Shown here piece after piece: positions 6,685-11,831 of a DNA stretch of 11,831 nt. Origin of the DNA: Candidatus Falkowbacteria bacterium RIFCSPLOWO2_12_FULL_45_13 (lineage in GTDB: Bacteria; Patescibacteriota; Patescibacteriia; Patescibacteriales; GWC2-42-12); the NCBI GenBank assembly GCA_001778055.1, contig MFFY01000053.1, positions 2,585 to 14,415 of the forward strand. Reading direction: 5' to 3'. The stretch's first letter is position 1. The number at the start of each line of letters is the position of its first letter. Position numbers and translations under genes: made by a program. The notes under the pieces were generated by a model that was given only the letters and a program-made list of their open reading frames with translations, was not told where the DNA came from and did not search any database.

Positions 6685-7308
6685 TTAAGATTTAAACTTT
6701 ACATTTTTAATATGCCTTCTCACATACCAAACTACTGCGCCAATTATAGCAATTATTAGAACAAAATCAAATTTATGGAAATATGGGCTTAAGACGTTCC
6801 AACGATCGCCCAATACTTTTCCCAAATAGGCCAGCCCCAGGCACCAGGGCCACGAACCTAAAAAAGTAAAAATGACAAATTTGGAAAAATCCATTTTGGC
6901 GATGCCGGCCGGCAATGATATGAAAGTGCGCACCACCGGCATCAGGCGCGAGAAAAAAATCGCGCTGGCGCCGTATTTGTTGAAAAACCTGTCTGCCACT
7001 TCCAGGTCGTGGCGCGAGATTAAAATATACTTGCCGTACTTTTCTATAAAGCCGCGCCCGCCCCAGACCCCGACCGCGTAAGCTATAACCGAGCCGACCA
7101 CGCAGCCGATCGCGCCGGCCAGACTGACGCCCAGCAAGCTGAATCTGCCTTGCGCGGCAAGAAAACCGGCGAACGGCATAATTACTTCCGATGGTAACGG
7201 AATACAGGCGCTCTCAATCGCCATCATCAAAGCGATACCGGCATAACCCAGGGAAGAGATAGCGTTAATTATAAAATTTGTTACTAAACTGATAGTGGCG
7301 CTAATCAT
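6685..7308 (-). CDS. DedA/SNARE-associated (VTT) family membrane protein
   Basis: DedA proteins are inner-membrane proteins implicated in lipid scrambling or flipping, undecaprenyl-phosphate recycling and proton-motive-force homeostasis. The 207 residues have the usual layout. A re-entrant first region contains E32 and E41 (IESACIPLPSEVIMPFAGF). Glycine-rich membrane segments follow near 60-85. The second re-entrant block has R121 and R127 (FFSRLMPVVRTFISLPAG). A C-terminal transmembrane helix (about 182-196) ends in a positively charged tail, VRRHIKNVKFKS. Length is normal and the conserved acidic and arginine residues are present. The start ATG at 7308 follows directly on an array of 7-base repeats and has no Shine-Dalgarno. 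It lies between argS and glyS on the same strand; the context gives no hint of substrate. Confidence 0.93.
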   Translation of the reverse strand: MISATISLVTNFIINAISSLGYAGIALMMAIESACIPLPSEVIMPFAGFLAAQGRFSLLGVSLAGAIGCVVGSVIAYAVGVWGGRGFIEKYGKYILISRHDLEVADRFFNKYGASAIFFSRLMPVVRTFISLPAGIAKMDFSKFVIFTFLGSWPWCLGLAYLGKVLGDRWNVLSPYFHKFDFVLIIAIIGAVVWYVRRHIKNVKFKS

Positions 7309-7453
7309 TAATTTTCAATTTTCAATTTACAATTTACAATCAATGTTTAAATTATCCAATTTTCAATTAAACCTTTTAAATCTGCCGGTTAAATTAAAAA
7401 TTTAATCATTGAAAATTCATTAAAAATTGAAAATTCGTAAATTGAAAATTTTC
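7309..7453. repeat. AT-rich inverted heptad arrays filling the argS-dedA gap
   Basis: Four 7-base units (ATTTTCA, ATTTTCA, ATTTACA, ATTTACA) occupy 7311-7338, directly upstream of the dedA start. Opposite-strand versions (CGTAAAT at 7436-7442, TGAAAAT at 7443-7449, with others further left) abut the argS stop at 7454. The two arrays face each other across about 100 bases of AT-rich sequence, so an RNA covering the gap could fold into a long imperfect stem. The whole gap is repeat-like and I see no clear promoter or terminator in it. Confidence 0.8.
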
Positions 7454-9232
7454 CTACATCTCCTCCACCGTCTCAATCCCTAAAAGCTCCAGGCCATTAG
7501 CCAGCGTTTGTTTAACCGCCATAATTAGCGCCAACCTGGCTTGCCTGATTTTTGCCCTGGCCTTTAGCACCGGCACGGCGTGATAGTAATCATTAAACTC
7601 CCGCGCCAGCTCAAACAAATATTTGGCGATTTCCGCGGGATCGTAATTTTTACCGGCTAAGGCCACGATTTCCGGATATCTGGCCAGCTTGTTGACCAAG
7701 TCCGCTTCCTTCATTTCCACCAACACGGCACAATTTACCTTTGAAATTTGAGATTTAGAATTTAGAATTTTGGATTTAGGATTTGTTTCGGATTTCGGAT
7801 TTCGGATTTCGGATTTTCTTAACACGCTGTTTATTCGGGCGTACGTATACTGCAGATAAGGACCAGAGGCGCCCGAAAAACTGATTGATTCTTCCAGGCT
7901 AAAGGCAATATCGGTGTTAATGCCGCTTTTTAAAATAGAATATTTGACCGCGGCCGAAGAAATTTTTTCCGCCACTTGGCCTTTATTTTTTAAATTCCTC
8001 TTGTCCTCCATGATTTTAAGCACTTCTTTTTTGGCTTCGTCCAACAGCCACTCGCCTAAAACTACATTCCCCAGACGCGAGCTCATCTTGCCTTCTCTTA
8101 ATTTAACCCAGCCATAAGGCAAATGTATTTCCCGCCCCTTGGTTTCCGGCTTAATGATTTCCAGGGCCTTAATTATAACCTTAAAATATTCCGCCTGTTC
8201 CGGACCGACCACATGCACTATTTTTTCCGGATTATGCTCTTTAAACTGTAGTTCGGCCAGACCCATATCTTTGGCCTCATAGGTCGGATTGCCTTCTGAA
8301 TTTATGAAAACCCTGGTGTGCAGACCGTAGGTTTCACCCTTAAAAATGACCGCGCCCTGGCTTTTCTCAAAGATTCCCTTTTTTAAATTTTTTAAAACCA
8401 GCCGACGGCCACCGGCGAAAACTTCCGACTCAAAATAAAGCCGGTCAAATTTAGTGTTCAGCCTTTTATAAATGCCGGCGAAATAATCCAGGCTCCACTT
8501 TCTGGTGGCCCGATAGAGCCCTATGATGCTTTTGTCCTGATCGTAAATTTTTTTATTCAACGCCGTAATTTCCTGCTTGGCGGCTTCACTGGTTTCATAA
8601 TTTTGGCTGCCCAGGGCGTAGGCTCGGCCTAAAAATTCAGCTCTCGCTTTGGCGCCGGCCCGGGCGGCTGTTTGATATTCTTTTTCAAGCCGCGATATCC
8701 CCCATAAGCATTTGGCGATATGTGGCCCGATGTCGCCCTGATAGTTGGCACGGATGATTTTAAAGCCATTAACCGTTAAAATTCTGGCTATGGCTTCGCC
8801 GATCAGAATATTTCTTAAATGGCCGATATGAAAAGCCTTGTGGGTGTTGGGATGGGCGAATTCCACCATGATCTTTTTATTTTTGCCCGCCCGGTTCAAA
8901 CCGTATTGTTCTTGGATTTTTAAGATTTCCCCGATAACGCCTTGAGCCAATTTTTGCTTGTTCAAGGTGAAATTGATAAACGGCCCGATCGCTTTTACGC
9001 CGCTGATAACCCCTCCGGGTACGGGCGAACGGCCGTTCGCCCCGACTAAAAATTCCGCCATCTCCACCGCGCTTTTCTTAAATAACTTGGCGATGCCGTA
9101 GCAGGGCAGGCTTAAATCCCCGAATTCCGGCTTGGGCGGATAGATCAAATCCGAGGCCTTGACCGCTTTTTGCTTCAAGGCCGCATTAATGGCCTTAGCG
9201 ATAGCTTGTTTTATTTTATCTAAAGTGGACAT
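7454..9232 (-). CDS. argS: Arginyl-tRNA synthetase
   Basis: This class I synthetase charges tRNA-Arg with arginine. The 592-residue product has an N-terminal domain of the ArgRS type (residues 1-110, with YPPKPEFGDLSLPC). The HIGH motif is at 135-138, within AHPNTHKAFHIGHLRN, and the KMSKS-like motif KMSS is at 382-385 (GKMSSRLGNVV). GASGPYLQYTYARINSVLRK precedes a DALR-type anticodon-binding domain ending ELLGIETVEEM, the usual ArgRS terminus, so the gene is complete. Two unusual stretches are present. NGRSP at about 66-70 is encoded by a perfect 20-bp palindrome, and about 26 Lys/Ser/Asn-rich residues near 472-497 come from a 7-base tandem array. Neither touches a catalytic motif. The start at 9232 has no Shine-Dalgarno. 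Confidence 0.97.
   Translation of the reverse strand: MSTLDKIKQAIAKAINAALKQKAVKASDLIYPPKPEFGDLSLPCYGIAKLFKKSAVEMAEFLVGANGRSPVPGGVISGVKAIGPFINFTLNKQKLAQGVIGEILKIQEQYGLNRAGKNKKIMVEFAHPNTHKAFHIGHLRNILIGEAIARILTVNGFKIIRANYQGDIGPHIAKCLWGISRLEKEYQTAARAGAKARAEFLGRAYALGSQNYETSEAAKQEITALNKKIYDQDKSIIGLYRATRKWSLDYFAGIYKRLNTKFDRLYFESEVFAGGRRLVLKNLKKGIFEKSQGAVIFKGETYGLHTRVFINSEGNPTYEAKDMGLAELQFKEHNPEKIVHVVGPEQAEYFKVIIKALEIIKPETKGREIHLPYGWVKLREGKMSSRLGNVVLGEWLLDEAKKEVLKIMEDKRNLKNKGQVAEKISSAAVKYSILKSGINTDIAFSLEESISFSGASGPYLQYTYARINSVLRKSEIRNPKSETNPKSKILNSKSQISKVNCAVLVEMKEADLVNKLARYPEIVALAGKNYDPAEIAKYLFELAREFNDYYHAVPVLKARAKIRQARLALIMAVKQTLANGLELLGIETVEEM
7740..7813. repeat. Heptad array inside argS
   Basis: On the plus strand the units are TTTGAAA, TTTGAGA, TTTAGAA, TTTAGAA, TTTTGGA, TTTAGGA, an 11-base variant TTTGTTTCGGA, then TTTCGGA three times: consensus TTTNGRA. 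It encodes a Lys/Ser/Glu/Asn/Pro-rich run (KSEIRNP, KSETNP, KSKILN, KSQISK) between the catalytic core and the anticodon-binding domain. A 7-base unit encodes the same cyclic heptapeptide in any frame and this one contains no stop in the reading direction. The single 11-base unit may help restore frame. Confidence 0.92.
9023..9042. repeat. Perfect 20-bp palindrome inside argS
   Basis: GGGCGAACGGCCGTTCGCCC is its own reverse complement. It encodes residues of the GANGRSP stretch (about 64-70) in the N-terminal domain of ArgRS. I recall close relatives of this palindrome, with GGGGCGAACGGCCGTTCGCCCC ends, as a common intergenic repeat in varied bacteria. An in-frame insertion is the simplest explanation. 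Confidence 0.85.
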
Positions 9233-9500
9233 AGATAAATTAAAATGTAAAAATCAAAGTTAAAAATGACCGTTTAAACATTTTAAAATGAAAAGTTAGA
9301 TAATTTCTAATTTTATCTCAAAACTCAAATGTCAAATGTCAAATGTCAAAACCATATCTTAAAACTCAAAACTGCCAATTTTTACGTTAGTTTTAACATT
9401 TAAATTATGGATTTGAGTTTTGAGTTTTGACATTTGAGATAAATCTATTGAAATTTGTAATTATAAATCTTACCTTGTCATTTTAAGACATTTTGCATTT
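9233..9500. repeat. Heptad arrays in inverted orientation in the murI-argS gap
   Basis: On the plus strand 9316-9350 carries units of the form NNTCAAA (TCTCAAA, ACTCAAA, TGTCAAA three times). On the minus strand, starting at 9439, the same types appear (TCTCAAA, TGTCAAA, ACTCAAA, ACTCAAA). TTTATCTCAAA (9312-9322) and TTTGAGATAAA (9433-9443) are perfect inverted 11-mers. The order of units differs between the arms. Read toward argS, TGTCAAA becomes TTTGACA, so three perfect TTGACA -35 hexamers (9330-9335, 9337-9342, 9344-9349) lie about 100 bases before the argS start. No -10 box is properly spaced: TAAAAT at 9310-9315 is 14 or 21 bases away. Nothing else is visible in this gap. Confidence 0.85.
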
Positions 9501-10307
9501 TTACAGCTCTATCTTCTTAACTTCCCCCACGCTCCTGCCTAAAAACCTCTGACCCAGCTCTTTGAATTTATGGGCATCGTCGGAGGTATAAAAAACCAAC
9601 TTACCCGCTCGGCTCAATTTTTTCTCCATGGCCTGATGCCGGCCTAAGTATAAAACCAGTTTCCCCGCGGCCGCCTTGGCCGGGTCAACCACTTTCACCC
9701 GCTTGCCCATAATCCTAATAATCTCCCTGGCCAAAAGCGGGTAATGCGTGCAGCCCAAGATTAAAGTGTCAATTTCTTTGACCTTAAGCGGCCGCAAATA
9801 TTTTTTTAAAATCATCCTGGTTTCCAGCCGATCCAGCCAGCCTTCTTCCGCCAGCGGCACGAGCAAAGGGCAGGCCTGCTCGTGAATTTCCAGGTCGCCC
9901 CTTAATTTCTCCAGTTCTTTTTTGTAAACGCCGGAGCTGACGGTGGAGCTGGTGCCGATGATGCCTAGCTTATGATAGCGGCTCAACTTCACCGCTTCCT
10001 CCACCGTGGGCACGACCACGCCCAATACCCTTTTGCCCGGATAATGTTTCGGCAAGTACTCCTGCTGAATTTTTCTTAAGGCCCTGCTGGAGGCCGTGTG
10101 GCAAGCGATAATTATCAACTCGCAGCCGGCTTTAAATAAAAAATCAACCGCCTGCCGGGTGTATTCATAAATTACTTCGGCGGATTTATTGCCGTAAGGC
10201 GCCCGGGCGTTGTCGCCCAAATAGACATAGCCATAATCCGGCAGAACCCGCAAGAATTCTTTAAGCACTGTGAGCCCGCCAAAGCCGGAATCAAAAACTC
10301 CGATCAT
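9501..10307 (-). CDS. murI: Glutamate racemase
   Basis: MurI converts L-glutamate to D-glutamate for peptidoglycan, a cofactor-independent two-cysteine reaction in the cytoplasm. The 268 residues start at the usual place: MIGVFDSGFGGLTVL (D6 and S7 contact substrate in the family), then GDNARAPYG (31-39). The first catalytic cysteine is C69 in IIACHTASS and the second C186 in LGCTHYPLL. TSSTVSSGVY (119-128) and the E154/E155 loop are also typical. The residue after C69 is His, where most glutamate racemases have Asn (ACNTA). Length is normal. The start has no Shine-Dalgarno, only AT-rich sequence, and is preceded by a GC-rich hairpin cluster. A role in aspartate racemisation is less likely given the MurI-type N-terminus. 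It suggests the organism makes, or remodels, a cell wall. Confidence 0.95.
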   Translation of the reverse strand: MIGVFDSGFGGLTVLKEFLRVLPDYGYVYLGDNARAPYGNKSAEVIYEYTRQAVDFLFKAGCELIIIACHTASSRALRKIQQEYLPKHYPGKRVLGVVVPTVEEAVKLSRYHKLGIIGTSSTVSSGVYKKELEKLRGDLEIHEQACPLLVPLAEEGWLDRLETRMILKKYLRPLKVKEIDTLILGCTHYPLLAREIIRIMGKRVKVVDPAKAAAGKLVLYLGRHQAMEKKLSRAGKLVFYTSDDAHKFKELGQRFLGRSVGEVKKIEL

Positions 10308-10322
10308 AACAAATAAAAATTA

Positions 10323-10420
10323 AAAATCTCCGCCAGAGGCGCCCTGCCCGCCGGCAGGCAGGGATCTCCGCCCAGGGCGGACCAGCCTCGGCTGGCGCGA
10401 CAAACTTTGGCGGAAAAATG
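10323..10420. repeat. Multi-hairpin GC-rich element between tyrS and murI
   Basis: An outer pair TCCGCCA (10329-10335) and TGGCGGA (10408-10414) encloses four hairpins in a row: CGCC-AGA-GGCG, CCTGCC-CGCC-GGCAGG, TCCGCCC-A-GGGCGGA (10367-10381) and CCAGCC-TC-GGCTGG (10382-10395). The left end (10323-10341) matches the insert inside uvrA (2702-2720) at 18 of 19 bases, and both right ends carry GGCGGAAAAA. The element lies 16 bases from the murI start in the 163-bp gap. On the minus strand it would be transcribed if tyrS and murI share an mRNA. The rest of the gap (10421-10470) shows nothing clear. Confidence 0.85.
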
Positions 10421-10470
10421 AACATCTTTGCTCGGCCAGACAGATTCTATACATAATAACTCTCAAAATT

Positions 10471-11682
10471 TTATCCCTTTGTCACTCTCGCAAACCCCCT
10501 CTTGCCTTTTTGCAATAATACTCCGTTTTCAGTTGCTTCAACCGTCTTATTTACGTCTTTTATCACTATCCCATCCACTTTAACTCCACCCTGCTCAATT
10601 AATCTCCGCGCCTTGCTCCGACTGGTCGCCAACTTCACCTTTACCAGCAAATCAACTAATCTCCAATTCGTAATTCGTAATTCGTAATTCGTAATTGCTT
10701 TCGGCGCTTCCTTTTTCTGCACGGTTTTTACAAAATACTCCTGCGCTTCATGCGCCTTCTTCTCGCCATGATAAATTTTCGTTATTTCATAAGCCAAGCG
10801 CATCTTTAAATCGCGCGGATTAATTTTCCCGCCAGCCAATTCTCGCTCAATCCCGGCTATTTCACTCTCCGTTAAATCAGTGCACAAAAAGAAATACCTG
10901 ACAATCAGACTGTCGGTTAAGGACATGATTTTGCCATACATCTCCTCCGGCTGTTCCGCCAAAGCAATATAATTATCCAGGTTTTTACTCATCTTGTCGC
11001 CGCCGGCTAAACCCTCTAAGAGCGGACAGGTGACTATGTCTTGCGGCTCCTGGTCATATTTTTTTTGCAGCTGACGCCCCATTAACAAATTAAACTTTTG
11101 GTCCGTACCGCCAAGCTCAACGTCGGCTTTAAGCGCCACCGAATCATAACCCACCATGAGCGGATACAAAAATTCCTGCAGGCTTAAATCCTGGTCGCTT
11201 CTTATCCTTTCCTTAAAATCCGCCCGTTGAGCTACTTGGGCGTAAGTGACTTTTGAAGCCAGCTTAATCAACTCTTCAAAACTCAACCTATCCAGCCACT
11301 CGGAGTTATACCTGATTTCCACTTTTTTCATGTCCAAGATCAGTCCGGCTTGTTTGGCGTAGCTTTTCATGTTAGTTTCTATTTCCTGATCGGTCATAGG
11401 CTTCCTGGCAACTGACCGCCCGGTCGGATCGCCGATGCGCGCGGTAAAATCACCGATTAAAAAAATAACTTGATGCCCTAAATTTTGAAAGTCTTTTAAT
11501 TTGCGCAAAACCACGCCATGGCCCAAGTGCAGAACCGAACCGGTCGGATCAATGCCCAGTTTAATTCTTAATTTCTTGCCTGAAGCCAGTCTCTGCCTTA
11601 AATTTTCTTTGACTATTACTTCGGCCGCGCCGCGCCTTAAAACCTCCTCAATTTTATTTTTGTCGGTTATAATTTTTGCCAT
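10471..11682 (-). CDS. tyrS: Tyrosyl-tRNA synthetase
   Basis: This class I synthetase charges tRNA-Tyr with tyrosine. In the 403 residues, the nucleotide-binding motif IKLGIDPTGSVLHLGHG holds the HIGH-like HLGH at 52-55, followed by FLIGDFTARIGDPTGRS. The tyrosine pocket region includes ELGGTDQKFNLLMGR, and KMSK is at 230-233 (GGDKMSKNLDN). The C-terminal S4-type RNA-binding domain is clear: LVDLLVKVKLATSRSKARRLIEQGGV and later GKRGFARV. The overall pattern is closer to the TyrZ subgroup than to the classic E. coli TyrS. A 7-base tandem array inserts NYELRITN (about 329-340) between the catalytic part and the S4 domain. Start 11682 (MAKIITDKN) has no Shine-Dalgarno. Downstream on the same strand is murI. 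Confidence 0.97.
   Translation of the reverse strand: MAKIITDKNKIEEVLRRGAAEVIVKENLRQRLASGKKLRIKLGIDPTGSVLHLGHGVVLRKLKDFQNLGHQVIFLIGDFTARIGDPTGRSVARKPMTDQEIETNMKSYAKQAGLILDMKKVEIRYNSEWLDRLSFEELIKLASKVTYAQVAQRADFKERIRSDQDLSLQEFLYPLMVGYDSVALKADVELGGTDQKFNLLMGRQLQKKYDQEPQDIVTCPLLEGLAGGDKMSKNLDNYIALAEQPEEMYGKIMSLTDSLIVRYFFLCTDLTESEIAGIERELAGGKINPRDLKMRLAYEITKIYHGEKKAHEAQEYFVKTVQKKEAPKAITNYELRITNWRLVDLLVKVKLATSRSKARRLIEQGGVKVDGIVIKDVNKTVEATENGVLLQKGKRGFARVTKG
10665..10696. repeat. Heptad array inside tyrS
   Basis: AATTCGT is repeated four times perfectly plus a part copy (10665-10696). On the coding strand it reads as TTACGAA units and encodes LRITNYE in cyclic order, giving the stretch NYELRITN. 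It is between the catalytic domain and the S4 domain, at a linker. It is open in all three frames on that strand. The array is uniform, so it looks young or still expanding. Confidence 0.92.
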
Positions 11683-11693
11683 ATTATTTCAAT

Positions 11694-11725
11694 TAAACGC
11701 TTAATATATCAAGCAAAAATTGCTT
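11694..11725 (-). promoter_or_regulatory. Candidate extended -10 promoter of tyrS with an adjacent dyad
   Basis: On the minus strand TGATATATT (11703-11711) fits an extended -10 (TGN plus a TATAAT-like box at 11703-11708). It would give a leader of only about 15 bases to the tyrS ATG. A dyad, AAGCAA-AAA-TTGCTT (11711-11725), sits just upstream of it and could be an operator or chance AT-rich symmetry. No good -35 box is seen. Confidence 0.35.
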
Positions 11726-11783
11726 AAATTCATTGGCTTTAGCTTATATTTCATTCTAACATATATTGAAATTAGAGCAAATC

Positions 11784-11831
11784 TTTGCACTCGTCCATGT
11801 CATACTTAACACCGAGGAGTGCAAAATATGT
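11784..11831 (+). promoter_or_regulatory. Shine-Dalgarno and start of a plus-strand gene at the right edge, in an inverted repeat
   Basis: GAGGAG (11814-11819) lies eight bases before an ATG at 11828-11830, so a plus-strand gene, divergent from tyrS, probably begins at the edge; only its start codon is visible. TTTGCACTC (11784-11792) and GAGTGCAAA (11817-11825) are perfect inverted arms separated by 24 bases. The right arm overlaps the Shine-Dalgarno, so either a bound protein or an RNA hairpin could block translation. The arms resemble halves of the CIRCE operator of HrcA (TTAGCACTC-N9-GAGTGCTAA) with one symmetrical change, but the spacer is far too long. The gene's identity cannot be told. 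Confidence 0.5.

Noticed and set aside
9312..9443. CRISPR array
   Set aside because: The units are 7 bases long and contiguous, with no spacers of constant length and no cas genes.
10323..10420. tRNA gene or riboswitch in the tyrS-murI gap
   Set aside because: The hairpins do not form a cloverleaf, there is no T-loop consensus, and the end matches the repeat inside uvrA.
365..11682. Recoding of UGA as glycine, as in Gracilibacteria and Absconditabacteria
   Set aside because: Seven long genes read cleanly under the standard code with no internal UGA, although no UGA stop is used either; seven stops are too few to judge.
11700..11783. T-box leader for tyrS
   Set aside because: The tyrS upstream region is short and AT-rich, with no T-box consensus or specifier stem, and the likely -10 leaves a leader of about 15 bases.

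Overview
The window looks like a chromosomal housekeeping segment of a bacterium of the Candidate Phyla Radiation (Patescibacteria, probably a Parcubacteria-type lineage). This is an inference from four things. Most start codons lack a Shine-Dalgarno sequence. The intergenic regions are AT-rich and full of short tandem and palindromic repeats. The same repeats have entered coding genes in frame. The first gene begins like small hypothetical proteins I recall from such genomes. The standard code fits: seven long genes read through without internal UGA, and all end in UAA or UAG.

Layout. The left edge (1-112, minus) holds the 5' end of a gene of unknown function with a strong Shine-Dalgarno. 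An AT-rich gap with a 19-bp inverted repeat follows, then rmuC (minus). rmuC and uvrA diverge from a 400-bp region with a candidate promoter for each and degenerate repeat DNA between them. uvrA (plus) runs to about 4.9 kb and converges on glyS. From there to the right edge all genes are on the minus strand, in transcription order tyrS, murI, argS, dedA, glyS. They encode three aminoacyl-tRNA synthetases (Tyr, Arg, Gly), glutamate racemase and a DedA-family membrane protein. The gaps between them are 145 to 268 bp, so a tight operon is not evident. A plus-strand gene seems to start at the right edge (ATG at 11828) behind a Shine-Dalgarno buried in an inverted repeat.

The genes form no single pathway. 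UvrA recognises damage in nucleotide excision repair. RmuC is a putative nuclease linked to limiting DNA inversion. TyrS, ArgS and GlyS charge tRNAs. MurI supplies D-glutamate for peptidoglycan. DedA proteins are thought to be membrane lipid transporters or scramblases.

The remarkable part is the repeat DNA. All four gaps between tyrS and glyS, and the uvrA leader, carry palindromes or arrays with a 7-nt period. Related or similar sequences sit in frame inside uvrA, argS (twice), tyrS and glyS, at apparent linkers or loops away from catalytic motifs. The insert in uvrA and the cluster upstream of murI share an 18/19-nt end, so at least one element type occurs both between and within genes. 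A 7-nt tandem repeat encodes the same cyclic heptapeptide in every frame, which may explain why such arrays are tolerated in essential genes. I saw no phage, CRISPR, defence or transposase gene and no tRNA or rRNA.
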